64,000 nucleotides of DNA, taken from the NCBI GenBank assembly GCA_019614645.1, contig JABWDB010000003.1, forward strand, positions 23,397,001 to 23,461,000, given 5' to 3'. This DNA is from Stratiolaelaps scimitus. Lineage: Eukaryota > Arthropoda > Arachnida > Mesostigmata > Laelapidae. Below the pieces are notes generated by a model that ran no database searches, was not told the DNA's origin, and saw only the letters and a list, made by a program, of their open reading frames with translations. The position numbers and the translations under genes were made by a program. Below, piece by piece: positions 14,201 to 25,224 of this stretch (its first letter is position 1; each line of letters begins with the position of its first letter).

Positions 14201-17200
14201 CGTTTTAATAACAAAGCCGACTAATTATGCTTGTGCAACGCATATGGCAACGTTGTTTGCATGTGGCGTTGCGTTTCCAGAGCGCTGCTCTTCACCCAAT
14301 CCCGCCAGATGTTGCGGATTCTGGAAGCGTTTGTTCATCGGCGGAGTTACACGTACCTCGTTATGGATGGAAGCACCACAATTGCGTCACGTCAACCCGC
14401 TATCGAGAGATTCAATCAGGTGTGGATGTGTGCTTGTGTGTGTATTATATGTCTTCATGAAATACCAACATTTCATGACAACATACGAGTGCCTCACATT
14501 GAACAGTGAAATATGCTTATGGCATTGCTATATTTCTGCCTTTTCTGCAGTGTAAAAACTGCAGTTCCTTTAATAAACAAATAAAGCTTTACCTTTCTAG
14601 TAGAAGATGATTACATACATTGCTGCATATTTACCCGATATGTGATTGTCGCATTCTTTATACGAAACAATTGCTGCAGATGGGGGAAATCGGAAAAGAA
14701 GAAGAAACAATAAAATACATATACTACTATAGTAGTACTCGAGTGCAAAACGCTTGGCACGAGGAAGGTAAAGGTTTTATTGGTTTATTAAAAGAGCTGC
14801 AATTTTTTTCACGGAAAAGGTAGACATTGAAGTTTCGTTAGGTTTTACACAATAGGCGCCGTGTCGAGAATTGAACACAACGAAACAAAGAATACTGGCT
14901 ATATGGGATGAACAAGTACAGTCAACAAATGCAGAGGTTGGCAAATAGCCATCAAACTATACCAATCATTTTGCAAATGACAGAACCCGGACACACTGGA
15001 CACAAGACACTTCAACGCATGTAAAGAAATTCCGAAAAACACGGAGTGGCAAATATAATGTATATGTGTACATTGGACAAGGTCATCATCGTTGTTCGAT
15101 CTTTCAGGATAAATCAATCTTTGTGTTCCTGTTGACGACCCGCGTGGGGGGACTCGGAGTAAATTTGACGGGGGCGAACCGCATCGTTATCTTCGACCCG
15201 GACTGGAACCCAAGCACCGACATGCAGGCGCGCGAACGGGCGTGGAGAATCGGCCAGGATCGGGACGTAACAATTTATCGGTAGTTTACCCAACGCAACA
15301 AGTCCCCTTAGATGAAACACGTGCATAAGTGCGCAGGCGTGTCCGCCACGCCTTGAGGAAACTTGCATCAAATTTTGCCTATAAGGTTCACAGTCACTCG
15401 TGAGCGTTGTCTCAGCATCGTACCGTTCATGAGATAATATCGGGGTGTTACCACGATGGAGGATATTTGTGTTCGTTTGATTGCAATATGTATTTGTTCG
15501 CCTAGGTGGGTAAATGTATCGTTTTGTGCACAGACGGTTTTCCACGAGCAACACTTCAGGCAGTTTGAAAATCTATTTGAACACTTCAAAGGAATAACCG
15601 TTGCGCCCCGGACAAATGGTCTTGTTGCAGTTTAATGACGGCCGGCACGATAGAGGAGAAAATCTACCACCGGCAGATCTTCAAGCAGTTCCTGACCAAT
15701 CGTATACTGAACGATCCAAGGCAGAGGAGATTCTTCAAGTCGAACGAGTTGCACGAGCTGTTTACACTCGGCGACGATATAGGCAAGAAGAACCGAACAG
15801 AGACATCGGACATTTTCGCCGGCACGGGCTCAGAGATCCGGAAGAAACATCTGAGGACTCCTGAGAAAAGGCGCAAAGAACAGGAGGAAAACGAGCGTCT
15901 GGAAAGGATGCGGATGCTGGGTACGTAGTAATTGCGCAAGCAAGATCTTTCCTCAACTACAGCCATTCTGCCGGTAGGTGCGGCGGTTCAAAGGAAGATC
16001 GTCAATAGCTTAAGATTTAAATCGCGTCCGGCTATCGAACAAGTCAAATACTAAAGCCACTAATGAGAGTTTAACTACAATTACTAGCAATACCGTGATT
16101 GATTGTTCGTTCAACTTATCGTTTCCAAATCTCGTAGCGAAAAAGCTCAGCCAGAAGATCGGCGCTGGGGAAAAAATTGAACCCGATGACCTCAAGGACC
16201 TCGACCAACCGGCCGCTCGAAGTAAGGGAACGACAGTGGAAGGTGAACGAATATCAGGAGTGGTACGGAGGTCGCGCTTCAAGGGTGCCGACACCGATGA
16301 TGAAGACCAGGCTTCGTTCAAACAGCCGAATACCGACGGCGAACCAATGGAAAGAAGCCCTGATGACGATTACGTCCTGTCGAAGCTGTTCCGGAATAGT
16401 AACGTCCACTCGGTTAGCGACTGCCAAAGTTCTATTTGCCTGTGATGGTGTTAAGTACTAATCCAAATGACTTGGCTTGAATATGAGATAAAGAAATAGT
16501 AACGAAATGCTTGCCAATCTATCATCATCAAGGGGAAGCGTCGAAGCAGGACCCCACCCAAGCACGATTCACGTATATAACACCGGGCGAGCATATCTAT
16601 ATATATTAGGTAGTCCCCAGCAAATTGTCGCGCCTTTCGGATGGCGCACAGCCCGAACTACGCCACCCAATGCGTTAATTTTTGGAGTGGGCACGCGGTA
16701 GGAACGTGGCTTCCTTTCGAACACTGAGTGGTTTCGATACGATCAGAAAGATGGACGCTGCAGCAAAAAGTTCAAATTCCCCCAAAAATCAACGGGAAAT
16801 CATGAAGTTTTTGTTCCTCCAAAAACACCCTCCAGCTGAAATCCATCGACAATTAGTGAACGCGTACGGCAGGTCTGCCTTATGCCTGCGAACGGTGCAA
16901 CGTTGGTGCGAGCGATTTAACAGTGGAGATATGGACACCGATGACCATCGAGGTGGGGACCAGCAATCAGGTGCGACAAGGGACGAACGGATTGACATAA
17001 TCAAGGCAGCTTTTGAGCAAACTAGAGCTTGGTCCATGAGGTCTTTGTCGGCTGAAACTGGGATTCCTCGGGTGACATGTCATAAAATTGTCACCAATGT
17101 ACTGAAGATGAAGAAAATCAATGAAAAATGGGTTCCCATACACTGAGTGCTAAGCAGATGAAAATGCGTGTGGAGTGTTCGAGATCTAATTTGAAGACTT

Positions 17201-19703
17201 ATACGCAACAAACCAGTCGCTTAGAGCACACCGTGTCGATAGACGAGACATGGGTTAGCCTGCATAGACCCCCTGAGAAGGACCAAGCAAAACAGTGGCT
17301 CCGACAAGGTGAAGTGGCGGCGTCTGTGGCAGTGCCAGATAGATTCGGACGAAAGGTGTTGATGATACTCGCTCTGGATATCAAGGGTGTTTGCTATTAC
17401 GAAATATTAGCGGCAAACGAAAAACTCAATGCTCCCCGATATCTCGGCTTCTTGAAAGGATTGATGAACAAATGGCGTGGGGATCGACAGCACCGAGTGT
17501 GGTTACTCGACGACAACGCAAGACCTCACCGCACTGCTGAAATTACGACCTGGATGGAGGGGAACAATATTGAGCGATGGCATCAACCCCCATATTCTCC
17601 TGATTTAAGCCCATGTGATTATGGTTGTTTCCATGCATTAAAAAGGGCAATAGGTGGGGTTCCATATGCAACCGTCGAGTTACTCACAAAAGCAATAGAT
17701 AACGAAATTATATATGGAAACGCAAATGGTAAATATTTGACTATTTCAAAACTCCCAGAGCGCTGCAATCGATGTGTCAATAAAGCTGGAGAGTACCTCT
17801 AACTCATACCAAAAGATCTTTGCTCTAACTCATTTAGTTCAAAAGTTATTGGCATTTAAAGAGGCGACAGTTTGCTTGGGACTACCTAATATATATGTAG
17901 CGAGTATTTACTTCGAAGTGTTACGCTATGCGACGTCTAAAATGCTATATATCTCGGACGAACTGCAGGTCATGAAGCACGATGCAATAATGGACTCGGC
18001 TGTAGCTGACAGCGCTCTCATAGAAGCTGAGGCGGAGGTGGTTGCACAAGAAGCTGTCAAGAAGTTGGAACAGTCACGCAAGATGTGCTTCCGGTAATGA
18101 TCGACTTTGTTGTATCTTTGTCAAGGACTAATTAGGTATCGCGTTTTGCAACGCTCTCGGGTTGGTTGGCCCGACCCTGGAGTGTCGTTGTATTCTAGCT
18201 AGCGCGTCTATTCCAGAAACAAACATTTAAGTCTCTGTAGGAAATTGCCATCTCTTCAATTTATAATCCACATATATTGACTATACCTAAGCAAACTAAC
18301 AATTCGTGTAGCACCAATATTTACGAACAGGTAAGTCATTTTCCAGCTGCTCTGGTATTAACCAGTTACCAAACATAGATGTGCGATTCGTTGTTCTTGG
18401 GTCTCCATGTATAATAGTTCTCGAGCGAGCATATAAGATGCACATGCGAGTTCATTCCATTCAATGAATGAAACCAATACTACTGAATTAAGTTAAGATA
18501 ACTGCTACGTTTCTAACAATCATCTACGATTGGCTATTGCAGTGCGACCTCAGGGATTCCCAACTGGACTGGTCAATTCGGCGCCCATCGTGGCATGAAG
18601 AAGGCAAGATTCGGAACGAAGAGTGTCAAGCCAATTGCATCGAGCTCCACAGGCTCGGGCTTGGCCAAGAGTAGCAGAGAGTCCCCACAAAAGAAGGAAG
18701 CTGAAAAGAGCCACTTTGCTTACGATCCCGAGGAAGAGAAGGCCAAAACAAGCAAAGGTCAGTTGGGGCTGAACAGTTCTCTAGCAGCCACATTAAGTTC
18801 TCCGGTGTGTAAATTTGACGCTGGCGTCCACCAGAATTTGTCATAGCGATACGAGAGCGGAACCGAAGGTCTTTACCATCCTAGAAGAGATTTACGCATC
18901 ATATATTAGGTATATCTCTGGAAGTATCGGCACTGAACTTATTATATATTTAGCAGGTCAGCTTAATCTGACACACAACCAGTGCCTACGTTGTTGTTCA
19001 CCGTCTACCTCTGCGAACGCTCTAACGTATGTTTCCTGTGAAGATCTCAATTTTAAATGAACAATAAATTAATATGGGTGTATGTTTTTACGTGTATTTT
19101 ACGAATTATTAATTTTAAAGCAAGTATTCTTTTCTGTGTTTTTTTTTGATTGAACCAGCAATGAGCTCAACAGAGCTGATGGCCCACATTCGAGCGCGAA
19201 GCATTGGAAACGTCGATTTGGAGAAATCCGATGATGAATCTCAAGATTCTGTGCAAGAGCCCGTCGGAGAGACGTCTGCTCCCACCGATACCGATGACCT
19301 ACTCGTCGACCTCAGGAACTTCATCGCCTTTGGTAAAGACCACAAAAATATAGAGAAAGTGAAAATCAATAGCTATTTTTTTAATCGTCGATGGAACACT
19401 TGTTAAAGTTTTGCTGTCGGATAGAGATTCTTCTCGCATAGAAATGAACACGATTCATATGTAGAATGGTGTTACGTAGTGTCATGTCATTCTAATTTAA
19501 AAAAAATACATATATATATTATATTTCCAGGCGCGGCAGTGGATGGCCAGGCGACAACTCAAGAGATTTTGGCTGTGTTTCGCGAACGTGTATCGGAGAA
19601 GGATGCGCCATTGTTTCGCAAACTATTGAAAAAGTTGTGCGAGCTCTTTGTACGAGGCGCTGCGAAAGATGGTCTCTGGAGGTTGCGCCAGGAGTTTAGA
19701 TAA
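8279..19703 (+). CDS. ERCC6: DNA excision repair protein ERCC-6 / CSB (SWI2/SNF2 ATPase)
   Basis: CSB is the nuclear ATPase that recognises RNA polymerase II stalled at lesions and starts transcription-coupled repair. I read 22 exons: 8279-8499, 8821-8932, 9311-9508, 9809-10014, 10151-10279, 10442-10625, 11033-11204, 11371-11522, 11849-11980, 12233-12325, 12643-12840, 13078-13220, 13556-13724, 13890-14086, 14281-14419, 15108-15280, 15631-15920, 16138-16412, 17969-18093, 18543-18757, 19159-19332, 19531-19703. All phases join, giving 1,289 residues (human about 1,490). Residues 1-350 form an acidic, coiled-coil-rich N-terminus. Helicase motifs follow: DEMGLGKT (409-416), DEGH (522-525), LSGSPIQN (549-556), RVGGLGVNL (about 827) and [11 protein letters not shown] (855-865). 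The C-terminus has the conserved [13 protein letters not shown] segment and winged-helix region (about 1,220-1,289). Intron 11 has an apparent GC donor and intron 18 carries a mariner. Confidence 0.95.
12841..12842 (+). other. Apparent GC (non-GT) 5' splice site of ERCC6 intron 11
   Basis: Exon 11 must end at CAG (12,838-12,840) to stay in frame with exon 12 at 13,078, and the next bases are gcaggt. Using the GT four bases later puts exon 12 out of frame. Family alignment (…TETQ then [13 protein letters not shown]…) supports the GC donor. Confidence 0.7.
12889..13073 (+). mobile_element. tRNA-derived SINE in ERCC6 intron 11
   Basis: A polymerase III A-box-like stretch (GGCGTAGCGCCATTAAC, from 12,891) is followed by a good B box (GGTTCGAGCCC, 12,970-12,980) and a 3' body ending in gcagctccttcaataaacc and ataaacctttacctttt. 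Related tails occur at 14,546-14,598, 14,765-14,812 (reverse), 37,831-37,880 and 50,890-50,935, so it is a dispersed family. The tail ends a few bases before exon 12 and forms most of its polypyrimidine tract. Confidence 0.65.
14546..14598 (+). repeat. SINE-family 3' tail copy (ERCC6 intron 15)
   Basis: Contains ctgcagttcctttaataaac followed by aaataaagctttacctttc, the same tail as the SINE at 12,889-13,073. No A or B box is evident upstream, so it is 5' truncated or diverged. Confidence 0.6.
14765..14812 (-). repeat. SINE-family 3' tail copy, inverted
   Basis: The reverse complement reads ttgcagctcttttaataaac then caataaaacctttacctt, matching the family tail. It faces the copy at 14,546-14,598 across about 165 bases, making an inverted pair within ERCC6 intron 15. 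Confidence 0.6.
16606..16637 (+). repeat. Mariner 5' terminal inverted repeat
   Basis: Pairs with 17,858-17,889; 26 bases with two mismatches, then weaker pairing to base 32. Confidence 0.9.
16751..17802 (+). pseudogene. Mariner transposase, one frameshift
   Basis: DD34D-type transposase read in two frames. Frame one (from ATG 16,751) covers the N-terminal paired helix-turn-helix DNA-binding region, including [15 protein letters not shown], and stops at 17,144-17,146 after KWVPIH. Frame two picks up near 17,138 and contains the catalytic domain: [15 protein letters not shown] and [12 protein letters not shown], with 34 residues between the second and third catalytic aspartates. It ends with a normal stop at 17,802. 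Apart from this single shift, consistent with loss of one base in a CCC run near 17,137, no other lesion is seen in about 350 codons, so the copy looks young. It is non-functional as it stands unless the shift is bypassed. Confidence 0.92.
17858..17889 (-). repeat. Mariner 3' terminal inverted repeat
   Basis: Reverse complement begins ttaggtagtcccaagcaaac and matches the 5' repeat at 16,606. Confidence 0.9.
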
Positions 19704-22700
19704 CAAATGATAACGGATAGCAGAGGCATTATCTGATATGTTATTGTCGCCGGGGGCGATAGGATGTACAAACCGTTGAATTACATTCTTGCCTAAGAAT
19801 GTTTTTATCCATGTACAGGTACAGAGATGCTGGTGATAGTTGGCGCGTCACCTCACTAAAGATATAATGAGACCTACGAATAGCATGAACGATGTCGGCC
19901 GCTAGTTACGAAAATAGCGTAACATACGGCCATATATATATACTTTTATGTATATAATAACGAGATGTTGGCTAGTAGAAGTGTAAACGAATACACCTTA
20001 TATTTTCTCAACTGTTTGATATTCTACGGATTATTTTGACGGCGTACGACTCTCTTCGGCGTCGAGGTAGACCATTTAATATATATATATATATATATAT
20101 TATACTTGGATCTCCAAGTTAGCTTAAATTCTTAAATTATTTCGCACAATTAGCTGAAAACAAGCAAAACTGCCAGAAGGCGATAACAATGCCTGGAGGA
20201 GGCGTTGTTTTTTCATTAAGTGATGATTAATTCGTGGTTAATCGAGTATGAACAGAACAAATCAAACGCACCAACAAATGTCCATAGATTTACTTGGATT
20301 ACCTTGTCATTTTTCGTAGTTTTCCTTTTTTTCTCCTGTGATATGCAAAATTGTGTATGTTAATTGCAATTTTGAACCCCTTTTACATAGCTATATAAAT
20401 AAATGAATAAATTATCTTCGTACACCATACATCTAGCTACTGTGTTGTTGTTCTTCTTTCCTCTGAATCGCTTCCCCACATGCGGCGAACTTCACTAATA
20501 GTAGTCGTGCTGAATCCGCCTTAAGTGGTCCTCCGCATCCTCTCGCAACATTTCCGATGAGTATCGTATGCGTTCGAATACGATTCAGGCTGAATTTTTC
20601 ATCTGGTCCCCTTATTCATCGTAGATTCATGTGTGGACGATGCCACTAAATAAAATGATGGGTATAGCATTGATGGTGTGCGAAAAGGGACCGGTTCTAG
20701 GCAACGCTTAGCATAACAACCATTATCCTAGAGTGCCCTATTCATAACTAGGCGTAACCAACGAAGTGGCGATTCACTACCGAGAAAGAAGTTCTCTAGT
20801 CGGCATCTTCTTCTTTAAGAAATTCGACGCTCGATCGAACAGCGGCCTACCCCGCTGTCCTTCGCCAAAGATTCGGCTGCTTCAGGGCTATATCAACACC
20901 ATAGGGCGTGCGTTGAGCAACGACGACGAATTTTGAGCGAATCGTGCACACTTGCTAAATGTGCGCCTCGTGTTGGGTGGTGTGGTCGTAGTCATTGCTG
21001 CTGCCGTCGACTCTACTGGGGATTGGCATCGCGTACATTGGTCACATTACGTGCAATGCACAACACTCGATGGTGCCCATGATGCGACGCCGCCTGCTTA
21101 ACGTTGACTGAACACAACTCCCTTGTTCCCTGTTGCTTAGCTGCCGGATCTTACCACCTGTGGGGCAATAGCATATCGTAGTTTACAGTGGGCGCTCATT
21201 TGGATCCACTTGACTGTCGATTCTGCCACAGCCTGGGCCACCTTCGACAGCCGTCGCGAGAGCCATTCTATTTCCAAGTCATTCTGAAAGGCAGCGACGA
21301 CAACAACTGACTCGGGCTATCCTCGGGCATTGTTCCTCGAGGGCGCGGTACACGAATTCGACTATAACGAATCAAACCTGCCGGCCGTGGCCATAGCGAG
21401 ACAGGCATACAGCGATCAAAAAGGTAACGTACAGTGAACATGCTGACAGTGAGCGCAGGTCAAATGCTGACAGTACTACGAAGTCCGACTCTCCCACTAC
21501 CTAGTAGTTATTACCATTGAGAAGTGACACGAGCGGCGTTTACTTAACAATCATTCGTTGTAAGTCGAATAGCTGGTGGGTGCCAACTTGAACGTACAAT
21601 TCTTCGCAGAGAGTTGACATACATGCATTTTCATTTCGTCTCAAATAGCCCAATAGTTAATCGTCTGTGTGGCTGGCGATTGGTGTTAGCAACGGCACTT
21701 CGTTGACTGGCTATGTATTTTGCGTCCCTGAAACAAACAGCTTCGGCCGTGAGTGCGGTTGGAGAATTGGTAGTTGTGCTTCAGGGGAAGTATTAACGCA
21801 CAGGTTGTTGGTTTTTCGAAACAGTCGAAAATAGCCATTGGCCAAAACAGCGCCCAAACGTACTAGAATATGTGAGATGCTAGCAAACATTATTGTACCG
21901 GTAGTGTTCAATTAGCAATTATTATAGAACGTCCATTTGAAAGTCTAAGCGAGCATATATAGTGAGCATTGGCGGCGATCTCTGTTAAAAGCTGGTACGC
22001 CATCATCTCATGATCGTCACCGCTCGATTGGAAGTTTGTCACGGCATTCCCCAACTTGGTATTTGATTCGAATGTTCAACGAGTGTATGTCTCTCCCGTG
22101 CATATCACATATCACGTGCATATTATGGCCGATAAAAGCATAGACTCACATTTAACTCACATTTCATGCGATCAACAATTCTATACTTCACTAAAGTGCA
22201 CACAACCGTAGTTCACTTGTCCACTTTAAGGACTTTTTTCCGTTCTCTGACAGACACCGATAAATCAGTGATGCAACAGCAGCAACAGCACTCATAACGA
22301 TAGTATAACAGCCCCGCTAGGGGTTTCCGACGTGCATTTATTCCTGATATCGATCATAACTGATGTACGTTTTTTTAGGGATTAATATGAATTAACAAGA
22401 TCTACCATCATTGTGTCAAACGATTGGCGAAGCATCATAGATAGGTCGTCGTGACTCAACAGACTCGAATACTGAGATTTCCGACTCGTCTACCTAAGTG
22501 ATTAAGTAAAAGACGCAAATATTGAGGTCATTCAATTCATGGAATATTACGTGTATGAATAAGGATTGTCCGAGTTCCCTTGGGAACAATACAGTCAAGA
22601 TGGGCATAACCATTGCCCTCCACTTCTTCGTCAATTACCAGATAACTGGCTCAATACCAACGATTTCTAGTGCCTACTATGGTACTAATTCACCGCCCGA

Positions 22701-23380
22701 GTAAACGTCCGCGATGTAAAAATGGTAGCCTGAAGTTGATCGCATGGCTTAGTTTGGTTGGTGAATGTTGATTGGTGAACCCCCGAAGGGTGAATGCCGA
22801 AACGAATCCAGATGACTTCACGAAAGACTTCCGTTCCGTTTTTCTAATCGGGAGAAAAAGCTAGTCACTCGGGGATGAGGGGGGTCGCATCCCTCGCCGC
22901 TTCGGTTTTTGTTATTCTACAGATCTGCTGACCTAGTAAATGATGCTGTGGCAGAGAGCCATTGTGCGGGCTTTCAGCCTTAGCAGTGTTTTGATAACTC
23001 TCTAAGGGTTCGAGTCAATACAATACAAATACACCTTTATTAACGAAAGTGGGTGGTACATGGATTATTAAAGAACTTATATAAATTGGTAGAAGCGAAG
23101 GGAATTATTACAATTGTGGTAATGGCAAATGAGTCTCGCATGAGACGGACGACTCTCCAAGAGAACAAATTATTTAGCATTTCGGTGCGCGCTACTGACG
23201 TAATGCGCACTGTGCGTCCAACCGCGCAGAGGGTTTCGACGAATTGTTTGACATAGCTATTTAGTCTTAGTCGCTACATTTGTATAAGTAGAGGTACACA
23301 GGACTTCACATTTCGCAATAGAGATCAACATTTCGTTCTTACAATACCGCTGTTCAACAGTAATAATGGCTGATTAAAGG
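19704..23380. other. Intergenic region without a supported gene
   Basis: ERCC6 3' UTR first, then spacer. A TA run lies near 20,078-20,102. The stretch 20,430-21,450 is relatively GC-rich yet has no long open frame in any direction, so it is not recent coding DNA. I recognise no RNA gene. Confidence 0.5.
20406..20411 (+). terminator. Candidate poly(A) signal of ERCC6
   Basis: First clear AATAAA downstream of the ERCC6 stop codon, implying a 3' UTR of about 700 bases. No downstream element was verified. Confidence 0.4.
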
Positions 23381-23384
23381 CCGC

Positions 23385-23600
23385 TTAGAAAACTATATTT
23401 GAGATCTAACACAAAGATGCAGAACAAAAGTGGGTCCACGCACGAACCCTGAGGTGCCCCAGATGGGCACCAGTCATGCGTGCTAAGGGTATTGTTTATT
23501 TTTACGCAGAACTTTCTTTCAGTGAGATAGCTTCGGATCCACTCAACACTATGAGGATCTAGTTTGAGAGATAAAAGTCGCGGAGAGAGTTGAGTTGGCC
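23385..23600 (-). pseudogene. Non-LTR retrotransposon reverse-transcriptase fragment
   Basis: About 70 codons on the minus strand read as the palm region of a LINE-type reverse transcriptase: LDPHSVEWIRSYLTERKF, then CPSGAPQGSCVDPLLFCIFV, the family's SGVPQGS-x-LGPLLF block. The open frame decays on both sides and no YxDD box is found, so it is a short 5'- and 3'-truncated relic. It ends about 50 bases from the Tc-type element. Confidence 0.8.
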
Positions 23601-23652
23601 ATCTCTCATATACAATATTCGTACGTTCCGTTACCAGATCTTAGACGTTCTA

Positions 23653-24393
23653 CACACCGCGTCAAAAAGATAGCCCCCATGTTTCTGATTTTTTTCTCAA
23701 CACTGAGTAGCACTGCAGTTTCGCTTTCAGTCGTTCAAATATCTCACATTGAAGAATATCCCACGAATATTTGAAAGAATAATTTTCGATCTCAATGAAG
23801 AAAACAAGTCAAAATCGGAAATCGCTCGATTTTTGCAAAGAAGCTGGAAGGTGATTTCAAATTATCTTAAAGCTCCTCAACAGTATGGGACCAATTTGCT
23901 CTTCGTAGATTGGCGAATGAATAGTCGTGCCTACGTTTCTATGTTGGAGGATTAACTTAAGAATCACGCCGAGAAGATCTGTGCTGAAAGATTCACCTTC
24001 CAGCAGGATAACGCCGCAGTTCATTTTCGGCGAAGATCGTCGAGGAGTTTTTCGAGGCTCAAGACATACAGTTACTGAGCTGGTCCGCACGCTCTCCAGA
24101 CTTGAATATTATACAAAACCTGGAGAGCGTCTTATCTAGAGCTGTTTCTAAAGGTGGCAAGCAGTGTCAAACGCTACACGAGCTACAAAAGCTTTGGTAT
24201 CCGAATTGCATTTTCTTTATTAAATACTGATACGTAAATTTTACGAATCTATGCCCAGTCGATTAATTTCTGTTCTGGAGAACGGCGGCGGCCCAACAAA
24301 ATACTAAATTTGTAAAAAAATTGTAAGAGAACGATGTCAGAACTCAGTTGTGTTCGAAAAACACTAAGTGGGCTAGCCTTTTGACGCACCCTC
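23653..24393 (+). mobile_element. Internally deleted Tc3/Tc1-like DNA transposon
   Basis: Ends are inverted: gcgtcaaaaagatagccccc at 23,659 matches the reverse complement of the 24,367-24,387 end at 17 of 20 positions. About 740 bp long, roughly half of a complete element. It contains a broken transposase. Confidence 0.75.
23749..24195 (+). pseudogene. Tc-type transposase remnant
   Basis: The N-terminal helix-turn-helix (EENKSKSEIARFLQRSW, from about 23,797) runs into YVSMLED and an in-frame stop (23,953). The same frame then gives FTFQQDNAAVHF, the second catalytic aspartate block. After a frameshift near 24,030 the third block reads ARSPDLNIIQNLES, where PDLNPIENLW is usual. The segment that should hold the first catalytic aspartate is missing, fitting an internal deletion. 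Order and wording are closest to Tc3-like elements; dead copy. Confidence 0.8.
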
Positions 24394-25224
24394 AAAACGA
24401 CAATTTCCGATATTAAACGTCTACATCAGAGCTGGATAGCGAAATATAATTAATAATTTAATTAATAATTTATAATAATAAAATATAATTAATTCGTGGA
24501 ATGTTTTTGAAATGTGATATATTTGAATGATTGAAAGCCAAATTGCAGTGCTACTCACGGTTGAGAAAAAACTCAGAGACATGGGGTTGGGCTATCTTTT
24601 TCACACGGTGTGTACATTGGTCTTGTCAGTGCTTGTGCAATGTAATATTATACGAACTCTGCCTGTTGAATACACTGTGTTGCAATGTGTTAAATTGATT
24701 CAGACTTCTCCAACCGTGAGATTGTACTACTTTACAAAATGACAAGCCTTTATTTAATGCAAGTATTATGCGATGCTAATTTGCCATTCTATATATATAT
24801 ATACACATATATGTACCAGGTGTTAGTTTTGAAATGCAATAATATGGACTTGTCACGAAGGTATTTAACTGATTTCTAGTATTCTGTAGAAACATATTCA
24901 GTTAGATAGCAACGTGTATTTGACCCGAAAAAAGAAACAGGAATTCTACAACAGAATATTTTCGATGATTTTTTTCCAAATTTGCGTTCGTTTGGAAAAA
25001 CTTTCTAAGCTTTTCCCTTCCATATATATATTGGATATAGACGTTTGTTTCTATGTAAATATGTATCAACCGAAGCTAAGAATGAGAAAAATTCACCCAT
25101 AAGATTGTGTTACCTTCTGAATAGCCTGTCTTATATGTACGTTCGTGCTTCAATTTAGATTTGGCACATTCGATAATTGAAGTTGATTGCACTGTGTGAA
25201 TTCTTATCTCAGTTCACTGTGACG

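Larger units (their letters stand above)
16606..17889 (+). mobile_element. Full-length mariner element (1,284 bp) in ERCC6 intron 18
   Basis: The two ends are inverted: the first 26 bases (ttaggtagtccccagcaaat…) match the reverse complement of the last 26 with two mismatches, and similarity continues to about 32 bases. TA flanks both ends (16,604-16,605 and 17,890-17,891), the expected mariner target duplication. Length and a single transposase gene are typical. It lies in the sense orientation of ERCC6, between exons at 16,138-16,412 and 17,969-18,093. Confidence 0.93.
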
